The position numbers and the translations under genes were made by a program. From Bryobacteraceae bacterium (lineage in GTDB: Bacteria; Acidobacteriota; Terriglobia; Bryobacterales; Bryobacteraceae), in contig JAHCHE010000002.1 in the NCBI GenBank assembly GCA_026129905.1, positions 1-64,000 on the forward strand: 64,000 nucleotides of DNA, given 5' to 3'. Every line of letters starts with the position of its first letter. Position 1 is the first letter of the stretch. Shown here one piece after another: positions 33,466 through 41,105 of this stretch. The notes under the pieces are model-generated. The model did not search any database, was not told the DNA's origin, and was given only the letters and a program-made list of their open reading frames with translations.

Positions 33466-33939
33466 TCACCTCACCGGCTGCCGCGGCGGCGAAACGCTCG
33501 ATATCCACTTCGAGACGCTGGGACGGTTCTTTCGATACGCCGCCGACCAGGACTCGGCGGCGGCCCATGCCGCATTTTTCGGCCGTGGCCGATTGCCCAG
33601 ACGGGCGCAGATCTCCCGGTGAGTCAGTTTCGCTGCCCGCCACTCTCGGATCTCGCGTTTGATCTTCTCTATCTCCCGGTCGCGGCCTTGTTGCTTACCT
33701 CCCGACGAAAACGCGCCCCTCACCTTCGCCCGTTCCAGCAATCGCAAAGGCATATAGTCGGGATCGCCGCGCTCTACCAAGCGGTGTTGCAATGCCCACT
33801 CCTCTATCGTGATCCGAGCCTCCCTTTCGGTGGCGTCGCGCGGTATGCCGAGATGCTTTCGTATCTCGGCGAGCGCCCGCAACTCGGCGAAGTGATCCTG
33901 CATGTTTTCCCAGATCTTCCTCGGCGATTGTTCATCCAT
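33466..33939 (-). CDS. Unknown HTH-like protein coupled to the integrase
   Basis: 157 aa from ATG 33939, which overlaps the integrase stop by eight bases; the longer frame to 33981 is within the integrase coding end and less likely. Helical and charged. Residues ~105-130 (EIREWRAAKLTHREICARLGN) resemble a recognition helix pair. It follows the integrase in one operon, the place of an excision or immunity regulator, and ends beside the GTTACC cluster, which it may bind. No family recognised. Confidence 0.65.
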   Translation of the reverse strand: MDEQSPRKIWENMQDHFAELRALAEIRKHLGIPRDATEREARITIEEWALQHRLVERGDPDYMPLRLLERAKVRGAFSSGGKQQGRDREIEKIKREIREWRAAKLTHREICARLGNRPRPKNAAWAAAESWSAAYRKNRPSVSKWISSVSPPRQPVR

Positions 33940-35092
33940 GACTGTTGCTTTCTCCCAGGATCTTCGCGTACCGCGCCGCAACCGCGTTAATGACCGGCCT
34001 CAGACTCTCCACCACAAGCGGCGCCGTGATATACCCTCGGCTCACGTCGCCGCCAAGGCTGTGACCCATAAGCAACCGCGCCTGGTCGGGAGTCGCCCCG
34101 AGTTCCGCAAGCGTTGTTCGGAAGGTGTGTCTCAGGTGGTGAGCGGACAGAACGCCCCGCTTATCATCGCGAACGTTCACCAGATGAGACTCGGGATTGA
34201 CCGGCGAGGGGAAGCACCATTCACTCGGCGGGACTTCGCCGCTATCCCGGTAGCCCGTCAGCAGCTCGGCCAGCTTGTCGGCCATCGGGACGATGTACGG
34301 CCGGTCGCCTTTGGTCACTCTGAAGGTGATGGTCCGCTTCTCGAAGTCCACGTCAGCCCACTTCAGCGCTTCGATACTGCCCCGGCGAGCGCCGGTGAAC
34401 AGACAGGCGAGCCACCACGTTCTTTTGATCGGGTTCAACGGTTTTACGCCCGCCCACCATTTATGAAGGTCGGCCGGCGCAAGCGCCCAGTCGCGGGCCT
34501 TCATCTCGGGCAGGTCCACTGCTACGGTCGGACTTTCCGGGAGGTCCGCGTCCACCTTCCGCGCGTAGCGGTACACAGCGGAGAACATCCGCATGGTTTG
34601 AGACGCGCTCGCCTTGCCGTGCTTGCGAGCGATTGCATGGTAGAGCGAGCGCAGGCCGGAACGGTCTCTTCCGATGTCCTCAAGTGCGCGTGGCGTCCAG
34701 TCGGCGAGGTAGCGTTCGACGTTGTACTTGTAGATCTCGCGGGTTCGCTCGCCGAGCTTGTCCCGCTCGAGGAACTCCTCAAAGGCGAGCTGGAACGTCT
34801 TACGCCCGCCGGCCGGAACAGGCTTCATCCGAGTCCAGCGTTTCGCCGCCTCCGCGCGTGCCGCTTTAAGAGTGATCTCGCCCAGGATCCCGCGGGCGAG
34901 ACGGCCACGGACGCGCCGTTGCACGAAAAACGACTTGCTCCGTGCTCTCGCGCGGACGTACAGCCCCGGTACGCCGCCCACGCGCCACGTCCCAGAATTG
35001 TACGGCAGGTCGTCTACGGCCTTCTGATTGGACGCGACGATTTTCTCTTGCGGCCCGGCCTTGCGCCGGATCGGTACGACCTTCTGCTTCAT
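33932..35092 (-). CDS. int: Tyrosine-type site-specific integrase
   Basis: 386 aa from ATG 35092, preceded by GGAGG; the frame to 35134 adds 14 residues without support. N-terminal arm-binding region ~1-90, core-binding helices ~95-190 (FEEFLERDKLGERTREIYKYNV), catalytic domain after ~215 with Arg in TGARRGSIEALKW, Lys in VTKGDRPY, HHLRHTF, GHSLGGDVSRGYI supplying His and the nucleophile Tyr. It resembles P4/CP4-type integrases that recombine at tRNA 3' ends, fitting the 48-bp att repeats. It reads away from attR, with arm-type repeats just upstream. Confidence 0.95.
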   Translation of the reverse strand: MKQKVVPIRRKAGPQEKIVASNQKAVDDLPYNSGTWRVGGVPGLYVRARARSKSFFVQRRVRGRLARGILGEITLKAARAEAAKRWTRMKPVPAGGRKTFQLAFEEFLERDKLGERTREIYKYNVERYLADWTPRALEDIGRDRSGLRSLYHAIARKHGKASASQTMRMFSAVYRYARKVDADLPESPTVAVDLPEMKARDWALAPADLHKWWAGVKPLNPIKRTWWLACLFTGARRGSIEALKWADVDFEKRTITFRVTKGDRPYIVPMADKLAELLTGYRDSGEVPPSEWCFPSPVNPESHLVNVRDDKRGVLSAHHLRHTFRTTLAELGATPDQARLLMGHSLGGDVSRGYITAPLVVESLRPVINAVAARYAKILGESNSHG

Positions 35093-35105
35093 GGCAGTTG
35101 AACCT

Positions 35106-35128
35106 CCGGGACATCTCCGGGACATACT
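35106..35128 (+). repeat. Tandem CCGGGACAT repeats near attR
   Basis: CCGGGACAT at 35106-35114 and CCGGGACATACT at 35117-35128, an 11-base period, just upstream of the integrase start codon. They match the pair near attL. They could serve as integrase arm sites and also let the integrase repress its own promoter. Confidence 0.55.
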
Positions 35129-35239
35129 TTTCACCCCGAAACGTCCGGTTATCCCGGATTATAGCAGAACAGCCAAGATGATGATACTGCGGGATGAACG
35201 ACTTACGGCGGGTGATATCGGGTGAACCGATGGACGCTA

Positions 35240-35287
35240 CCTTTTAAGCAGAGGGTCCCGGGCTCGAGTCCCGGCCGGCTCACCATT
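35240..35287 (+). repeat. attR (tRNA-Lys 3' end copy)
   Basis: Second copy of the 48-bp attachment core, 8551 bases from attL and 147 bases beyond the integrase start. The only difference is C for T at the first T-loop base (CTCGAGT instead of TTCGAGT). No 5' half of a tRNA precedes it, so it is not a tRNA gene. Confidence 0.9.
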
Positions 35288-35405
35288 GTTATGAAAGACT
35301 TCCGATACAGGCGCCCCGGAAGCTGCCGCTCGTCGTCAAGGACGACGCGGAGCGTCCGATCGCCGGACTTCTCTCAGACCCGGTGCGCTGGTAACGGCGA
35401 GGGCT

Positions 35406-35573
35406 TTAGCCTTTCGCCGCTGGGGCCTCCTCGCCCACCGGTTTCATCTGTTTGCCGCAGCAGATCTCTGCATGCGCATGCGCACCGCCTTCGGGACAGG
35501 GACATGGCTTCTCATAGACGAGCACTGCCCCGCAATTCTCACAGGAATAACGTTCACCGACGTTACGAGCCAC
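35406..35573 (-). CDS. Small Cys-rich metal-binding protein
   Basis: 55 aa from GTG 35573, with GGAGG six bases upstream. The start reads ARNVGERYSCENCGAVLVYE, then CPCP, HAHAE, ICCGKQM. Two CxxC pairs and a final CC resemble the desulforedoxin/rubredoxin-like knuckle, which holds one Fe or Zn by four Cys. Strong ribosome site and conserved-looking ligand spacing argue for a real gene although it is very short. It sits outside the element, 119 bases past attR. Function unknown. Confidence 0.7.
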   Translation of the reverse strand: MARNVGERYSCENCGAVLVYEKPCPCPEGGAHAHAEICCGKQMKPVGEEAPAAKG

Positions 35574-35806
35574 TGGAAACCTCCATTCAAGACTTTACCG
35601 CAGAGGGCGGCCCCAGGCGGCCCGCCTTCACGGACCTCCGGCGGCGTTGAAGCTTCCTCCGGCGCAATGATTCGGCGCACCCATGCCCACAGCGAACGCG
35701 CGGAGCCTCTGTGCTGTTTTTGCCTCGGCTGTAGTCAATGCGGTGAACGCCCCGTTCGGGGCGAACTGGCGATCTGCGCTGCCTCCTGCGATAACATGAC
35801 ATCACC

Positions 35807-36787
35807 ATGCCGAAGCGATATCTGTTGTCCGCCATTGCCGCACTGCTACTCACTTGCCCGGCTTTCCCGCAGCAGGCGCCCGACGTCCGGCAACCTGGCA
35901 TCAGGCTGAGCGTGGATGAACTCAGGGCGCAGATTCGCGTCTCCGCGGGGCAGCGCCTGCGTCCGACATCGTGGCCGAATGGCGCGCGCGTGGCCGTGGC
36001 CCTAAGCTTCGACGTTGACAACATGTCAACGTCCTTGCTGCGGGGCGAACTCGGCCCCGGCGTTCTCTCGCGCGGCGCATATGGCGCGGTGGACGGGTTG
36101 CCGCGCATTCTGCGCCTGCTCGACAAGCACCAGGTTCCGGCTTCGTTTTTCATCCCGGCGATCAACACGCTGCTGCATCCGCAAGCGGTAGGCGACATCC
36201 TGGCGAGCGGGCGGCATGAAGTGGGCGTGCATGGCTGGATTCATGAGGATCTGCCGTCGCTCAACAACGAAGCCGAAGAGCAGCGCCTGCTGAACCAGGC
36301 CATCGAGCAACTCACGAAAGCCACGGGCAAACGGCCGGTAGGATACCGCGCTCCGTCCTGGGCGTTCAGCCCGTACACGATGGGGCAGGTTGTTAAGGCG
36401 GGCTTCCTCTATGACAGCAGCCTGATGGCCAGCGACGATGCCTATGAGGCGCTTCTGGATGGTAAGCCGACCGGCGTGATCGAGCTGCCCATTGAATGGA
36501 TTCTGGACGATTACCCGGCGCTCCACCTGCCCGGCGCGGCGATGCCTTCGCCGGAACTGGTGAATCAAGTCTTCCAATCGGAATTCGACGTGGCGTACGA
36601 AGAAGGCGGCTTGTTCATCCTGACGATGCATCCGCACGTGACCGGACATCGCTCGCGGGTGGCGGCGCTGGAGAAGCTGATTCTGCACATGAAGTCTCGG
36701 CCCGGCGTGTGGTTTGCGACGCACGAACAGGTCGCGCAGTACGTCAAGGAACAGAGCCCTCTGTCGAAAGCGGTAAAGGCGAAGTAG
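35807..36787 (+). CDS. Exported polysaccharide deacetylase (NodB-like)
   Basis: 326 aa. Signal peptide KRYLLSAIAALLLTCPAFPQQ. The NodB fold is marked by ALSFDVDN (catalytic and metal Asp), HEVGVHGWIHED (the His pair that binds metal), YRAPSWAFSP, and FILTMHPHVTGH near the C-terminus. It removes acetyl or similar groups from cell wall or other N-acyl substrates in the periplasm. The substrate could also be a small amide, as in the allantoinase-like branch (PuuE), which shares the late HPHVTGH motif. Confidence 0.85.
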   Translation: MPKRYLLSAIAALLLTCPAFPQQAPDVRQPGIRLSVDELRAQIRVSAGQRLRPTSWPNGARVAVALSFDVDNMSTSLLRGELGPGVLSRGAYGAVDGLPRILRLLDKHQVPASFFIPAINTLLHPQAVGDILASGRHEVGVHGWIHEDLPSLNNEAEEQRLLNQAIEQLTKATGKRPVGYRAPSWAFSPYTMGQVVKAGFLYDSSLMASDDAYEALLDGKPTGVIELPIEWILDDYPALHLPGAAMPSPELVNQVFQSEFDVAYEEGGLFILTMHPHVTGHRSRVAALEKLILHMKSRPGVWFATHEQVAQYVKEQSPLSKAVKAK

Positions 36788-36797
36788 CGAGCCCGGT

Positions 36798-37082
36798 TTA
36801 GCCGCGCCTGCTTCTGCGTCTTGCCGCTCCTCCGCCAACGATCCCAAGATCGACCAACACGGCAACCACGACGACGATCGCCTGGAACCCAGCCACTTCC
36901 CCTCTGGAATTGATCGCCCAGGCATAGGAAAGCGTGGTCCAGGGTAGAAACAGCCATCCCACCAAAGGCAGCAGAAAGGCGCCGCCAAACGCGCGGCCAA
37001 GATAGTTGGAAAACAGCGCCATCGCGACCATCGCCACACGCGGCCCAAGAAAGAGGATCAGCAGAATTGCGCAACACGGCAT
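36798..37082 (-). CDS. Small inner-membrane protein, unknown
   Basis: 94 aa with three hydrophobic segments: ~4-24 (AILLILFLGPRVAMVAMALF), ~32-52 (AFGGAFLLPLVGWLFLPW) and ~65-84 (FQAIVVVVAVLVDLG), then an Arg-rich cytoplasmic tail. No signal or catalytic motif. Short uncharacterised three-pass proteins of this kind are frequent. It is convergent with the deacetylase gene, ends ten bases apart. Confidence 0.65.
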   Translation of the reverse strand: MPCCAILLILFLGPRVAMVAMALFSNYLGRAFGGAFLLPLVGWLFLPWTTLSYAWAINSRGEVAGFQAIVVVVAVLVDLGIVGGGAARRRSRRG

Positions 37083-37314
37083 GGAACAAGCTTAATGCGG
37101 TGGATCTCTACCCGGTTGGGCTGATTCACCGCGCCACCGGAACGGCCCCGCGTGGCGCCGCGTGGTCCCCAATCCGTCGGTAAGAGAGCCTAAGCGGAGC
37201 CGGTCAGGACTTTGATCCCGTGGAGGGCCGCTAGATCGGCCTCCGGGAGAGACCGGCGGGAAGAACGTTGAGAGATCACTTTGCACCCCGCGGGTGCGCC
37301 CGTAGAATAGATAG

Positions 37315-38732
37315 GTGCAGAAGGCCCGCAAACCCCCTACCGAACAGCCGCTGCTGATCGAGATCGATCCGGAGCCGTTGCCGGAAACACTCACCGCGCT
37401 GGGCGGCGTGCCTCTGTTGGTGCAGACATTCCGCTCCTTGGGGCTGCCCGTAAGCGTGCGACAGCACGTGCACGTCAGAGAGCGTGATCGGGGCTACGAC
37501 GAAGCGACGATGGTGGAAAGCTTCGTGATTCTGAAACGCGGTGCGCGGCGAGTGCTTCGACGATCTCCAGCGGTTGCGGGAAGATCCGGGATTGAGCGTA
37601 CGATTGGCACGGATTCTCCCGGAAGGGCCCGTCAGTTCCTGTATCAGTTTCAATGATGGAGAAGAAGATCGAGGAGGCCAAGCAGCGGCGGAGCGGGGGT
37701 GAAATCGCCTATATCCCGGAGGAGACCGAGGCGCTGCAGGGTTTGGGGTTGGTGAATCGGGCGTTGGTGCAGGAAGTGGGCGACGCTGCCCGGATCAGCG
37801 GATCGCGACGGTGGATCAGGATGCGACCATCATCGAGAGCCGCAAGCAGAAGCGCTGCGCACCTACGAAGGGGAACGGGGCTACCAACCGATGCTGGCGG
37901 TGTGGGCGGAGACGAACCTGAAAGGGCTGGACGAGTTCCGGACGGGAATGTGCCGGCGATGATGGATCCGCTGACGGTGGCCAAGGCGTTTCGTGGCGCT
38001 GCCGGAGACGGTGACGACGTACTACTACCGGGGCGATTCGCCCGCTGGGGCGAAAGTGATCTGATCAATTGGCTGCGGACGACAATCGCGCGGAGGGGCC
38101 GCGTGGACGCATCGGATTCGCGATCAGCGCACGGATGAGCGAGGCGTTGCACAAGGCGATTGGGAAGGTGCCGGAAGCGGCGTGGACGGGATATGGGCAA
38201 CCGCATCCGGTGGAGATTCGCGAATGCGCGGAAGTGAGTTTTGTGCCGGGAGAAGTCCGAGCACAAGGACACGCAACCCTTTTGCGCTACGTCGCCATCC
38301 GGATTCGGCAGCGCCCGAGAGCCTGTTTGCCGATGGCAGCAAGGTGAACATTTCGCGGCGGTGAGCAACATCTGGGAATGGAAGGCGAGCCGGCTGGATC
38401 GAGGGCATCGGGAGAAGGCGGGAACCGTGGAAGGTGGCGCATGACGTTTGAAGAACGAACTGTGGGGCGGGGGTGATGCCGTCGAAGTACTTCGAACGAA
38501 CGCGGCGCGGCTGCGCTTGGCGGCGATTTCGCACAACGTAAATGACGGCGCTGAAGAGGTTGGCGCTGCCGGCCGAGTTGCTCACGGCGCGGCCGAAGCG
38601 CTTGCGGTTCCTCATCTTGAATACGCCGGGCCGGCTGGTGCATCACGCGCGAAGGATCGTGCTGCGTTTATGACGGCGGCCCGACTGGCCGAGTGGCTGG
38701 AGGCGCTGAAGCTGCTGCCGCTCCGCGTCTAA
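37315..38732 (+). pseudogene. IS1380-type transposase, frameshifted relic
   Basis: Stretches in all three rightward frames spell out one IS1380-family transposase: EPLPETLTALGGVPLLVQTF and VRQHVHVRERDRGYDEATMV at the start; after a frameshift GGECFDDLQRLREDPG; GYQPMLAVWAETNLKGLDEF mid-way; TVTTYYYRGDSP; then ALKRLALPAELLTARPKRLR and the end ARRIVLRL followed by LEALKLLPLRV. Several frameshifts and at least one stop break the frame, so it is dead. Terminal inverted repeats could not be found. Confidence 0.8.
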
Positions 38733-39050
38733 AGCAAAACCCACCTCAGGATCCTTATCGACGGATTTGCAGGCCCTTTCTTGCCTCGGGGGCAGAGGCG
38801 TCGTTGGCCCAACTTCCACAGATGTGGAAGTTCGGTTGGGCGCGGCACTTCCATCATCGCCGCAGCGGAAAGGATCACCCTTCAGTCTTCGCCGAAGCCA
38901 GCGCACCCGAACTGGGGCTATTTCTTCACCGCCGTAGCTCCGTTCCAGCGCCGGCCCTCGCATGATGACAGCTACCGACGGATTGGGGCGTGGTGAAGGG
39001 GTATTGCGCACGCATCGCGTTTATCATACTGTAGGCAGATTCGATCAGAT
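38733..39050. other. Noncoding gap after the transposase relic
   Basis: 318 bases with no gene I can support. It may hold the right end of the IS and the promoter of the following FMN enzyme. The one clear structure is a 10-bp perfect palindrome, listed separately. Confidence 0.5.
38811..38832. repeat. Perfect 10-bp inverted repeat
   Basis: AACTTCCACA-GA-TGTGGAAGTT, a 10-bp arm with a 2-base centre. It lies 219 bases upstream of the FMN enzyme gene. It could be an operator, or a hairpin tied to the dead IS. Confidence 0.6.
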
Positions 39051-40274
39051 ATGACGACAGATATCGCACGCCGGATCAGCCGCAGGCGTTTCCTCGAATA
39101 CGTTCGGCAATCGCCGCTCTTCGCTCCGCTGGCGGCGGCCGCGGGCCTGTCCGGCCGGGCCGGCGCGGCCGAACCGGTCATCGGCGACCCGGTGGAAGCG
39201 ATCAACGTCTTCGATTTCATGCCCCCGGCGCAGAAGAAATTATCGGCGGCGCACTGGGCATATCTGATGACGGGCGTGGACGATAACCGGACGGTAGAGG
39301 CCAACTCGGAAGGTTTCCGGCTATTCCAGATCCGGCCGCGGGGATTCGTGAATGTGGAAACCGTGGACACGTCGGTGGAGCTTTACGGGACGCGGCTGGA
39401 GTCGCCGATTGTGCTGGCGCCGGTCGGCCACCAGCGGGCCTTTCATCCGGAAGCGGAACTGGCGGTGGCCCGGGCCGCGCGAGAGAAAGGCCACCAGGTG
39501 ATGTTGTCCACCTTTTCGTCGGTTCACGTGCGGGAGGTCGCCGAGGCGCACGGCGCTCCGCTCTGGTTCCAGCTTTATCCGACGTCGGAGTGGAGCGTGA
39601 CGGAGCAGGTGCTGCGGCGAGCCGAGGATGCGGGTTGTCCGGTGGTGGCGCTGACGATCGACGCGCCGGCGGGCTCGAACCGGGAGACGCTCCGGCGGCT
39701 GGGCAATCGGGACAAGAATCCGCAGTGCGGCGCCTGCCACAGGCCCGGAGCGGAACGCTTTGTCGCGGGGCATCCGACCTTTGCCGGGATCGATTATTCG
39801 CGGGTGCGGAGCGGGCTGCGGTCGATTACGCTCGAACTGGTGGAGCGCGTGCGCCGCGCCACGAAGATGAAGATCGTGGCCAAGGGCGTGATGACGGCCG
39901 AGGACGCGGAACTGTGCGTGAAGGAAGGTCTCGACGGCATTGTGGTCTCCAACCACGGAGGACGGCAGGCCGAAAGCCTCCTGAGCACGATCGAGGCGCT
40001 TCCGGAAGTGACCGCGACGGTGAACGGCAAGATCCCGGTACTGATCGATGGAGGGTTTCGGCGCGGGACGGATGTGTTCAAGGCGCTGGCGATCGGGGCG
40101 GATGCGATTTGCATCGGCCGGCCATACCTGTGGGGGCTGAGCGCGTTTGGTCAAGCGGGCGTTGAGCGGGTGCTGGAACTCCTCCAGGCCGAACTCGTGA
40201 CGACGATGAAGCAGAGCGGCGCCAATTCGCTGGACATGATCACTTCGGCGTACGTAAAGCGCCGTTCGGCGTGA
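39051..40274 (+). CDS. Tat-exported FMN-dependent alpha-hydroxyacid oxidase/dehydrogenase with CxxCH
   Basis: 407 aa. Leader ISRRRFLEYVRQSPLFAPLAAAA is twin-arginine-like. FMN-dependent hydroxyacid dehydrogenase marks: PIVLAPVGHQRAFHPEAE, FQLYPTSEWSV, TIDAPAGSN, the catalytic His in VVSNHGGRQ, and DGGFRRGTDVFKALAIGA. Family enzymes oxidise L-lactate, glycolate or mandelate. An insertion around 226-230 carries CGACH, a c-type heme attachment motif, unusual for this fold. If heme is attached in the periplasm the enzyme could pass electrons directly to cytochrome carriers, like a minimal flavocytochrome; otherwise the Cys may bind another metal. Confidence 0.88.
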   Translation: MTTDIARRISRRRFLEYVRQSPLFAPLAAAAGLSGRAGAAEPVIGDPVEAINVFDFMPPAQKKLSAAHWAYLMTGVDDNRTVEANSEGFRLFQIRPRGFVNVETVDTSVELYGTRLESPIVLAPVGHQRAFHPEAELAVARAAREKGHQVMLSTFSSVHVREVAEAHGAPLWFQLYPTSEWSVTEQVLRRAEDAGCPVVALTIDAPAGSNRETLRRLGNRDKNPQCGACHRPGAERFVAGHPTFAGIDYSRVRSGLRSITLELVERVRRATKMKIVAKGVMTAEDAELCVKEGLDGIVVSNHGGRQAESLLSTIEALPEVTATVNGKIPVLIDGGFRRGTDVFKALAIGADAICIGRPYLWGLSAFGQAGVERVLELLQAELVTTMKQSGANSLDMITSAYVKRRSA

Positions 40275-40277
40275 TGT

Positions 40278-40308
40278 CCGTTTCCTACAGGAACGGCCGG
40301 GCTTGTTT
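40278..40308 (+). terminator. Weak hairpin after the FMN enzyme gene
   Basis: CCGTTTCC-TACA-GGAACGG makes a 7-bp stem with one bulged T, five bases past the stop. The T-rich run (TTGTTTT) comes six bases after the stem rather than directly, so termination is uncertain. Confidence 0.35.
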
Positions 40309-40503
40309 TGGGCTACGTCGAACCGCTAGGATAGAATCTGTTCGTCGAACCTTGCTGCCGGAAATGGCGCCGGTTTGCGCCCGCCCGCCGCAGCCGGCAA
40401 GAAGGCGACTGGCGGAATGAAGATGCGGGGCGTGTAACCCCGCGGGAAAAGTAACATCGATAAGAGCAGGTCGCCGATGGCTGACCGATGGGAGGTGAAA
40501 CGG

Positions 40504-41052
40504 ATGTGGAGCAGACGAAAAGAAGACGACGCCACGCCGAAATCCTCATCTACGATTCCAAGTTCAGCAGATTTGGCCCGGGAGGGCATACCCATGTCTA
40601 CGATCCCTACACGAATTTCCGAGCCCGGAGGGGGCGCCGCGGCCGTTGGCAAGTCGGTCATCGTCAAAGGCCAGATCTTCAGCCGCGAGGATCTGTACGT
40701 GGACGGCGAAGTGGAGGGGAGCATCGAGGTTCAGGAACACCGGCTGACGGTTGGGCCGAACGGAAAGGTGCACGCCAACGTGATCGCCAGGGAGATCATC
40801 GTGCAGGGGACCGTCCATGGGAACATGGAGGCCGGCGATAAGATTGAAATCCGAAAAGAGGCCAAGCTGGTGGGGGACATTATCACTTCGCGCATCGTCA
40901 TCGAAGATGGCGCTTACTTCAAAGGCAGCATCGACATTGCGCGGCAGGAGACTCCGAAGCCGGCGCCCGCCCCGCGGCCGGCCATGACGCCCCCGCCGCC
41001 GCGGCCGGAACCCGCGAGAACCAGCGTCGCCGGAGTTGAGCACAAGCCCTAA
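40504..41052 (+). CDS. bacA: Bactofilin (polymer-forming cytoskeletal protein)
   Basis: 182 aa from ATG 40504; chosen because GGAGGTGA lies seven bases upstream, rejecting the frame to 40477. The core (~residues 45-145) is a right-handed beta-helix with the repeated pattern VIVKGQIFSREDLYVDGEVEGSIE, KVHANVIAREIIVQGTVHGN and ITSRIVIEDGAYFKGSIDI. The C-terminus is Pro-rich and disordered. Bactofilins form membrane-linked filaments for cell shape, stalks or chromosome segregation. Confidence 0.9.
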   Translation: MWSRRKEDDATPKSSSTIPSSADLAREGIPMSTIPTRISEPGGGAAAVGKSVIVKGQIFSREDLYVDGEVEGSIEVQEHRLTVGPNGKVHANVIAREIIVQGTVHGNMEAGDKIEIRKEAKLVGDIITSRIVIEDGAYFKGSIDIARQETPKPAPAPRPAMTPPPPRPEPARTSVAGVEHKP

Positions 41053-41105
41053 CGGTGCGGCCGCGGGATGCCGGAAGCGTTGCCGCGGCCGCCGGAGCCG
41101 AATCG

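Larger units (their letters stand above)
26689..35287. mobile_element. Integrated phage satellite-like element in tRNA-Lys
   Basis: An ~8.6-kb element bounded by 48-bp direct repeats of the tRNA-Lys 3' end. From the right end: tyrosine integrase, an unknown HTH-like gene, an AlpA/excisionase-like gene, CHC2 zinc-finger protein, P4-type helicase, iteron cluster, Cys-rich protein, AT-hook-like protein, P27-type small terminase, unknowns, HK97-type capsid; then two short rightward genes and a ribbon-helix-helix gene at the left end. No portal, large terminase, protease, tail, holin or endolysin is seen. Integrase plus primase-helicase plus TerS plus capsid fits a satellite that borrows a helper phage's remaining machinery; a decayed prophage is the alternative. 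All genes appear intact, which favours the former. Confidence 0.85.

Noticed and set aside
35240-35315. Possible second tRNA-Lys after the integrase
   Set aside because: Only the 3' half is present, with no D arm or acceptor 5' strand before it; it is the attR copy.
35288-35405. Short rightward frame ending DDAERPIAGLLSDPVRW after attR
   Set aside because: About 23 residues without a start or ribosome site; could be the tail of a disrupted gene but is too short to support.
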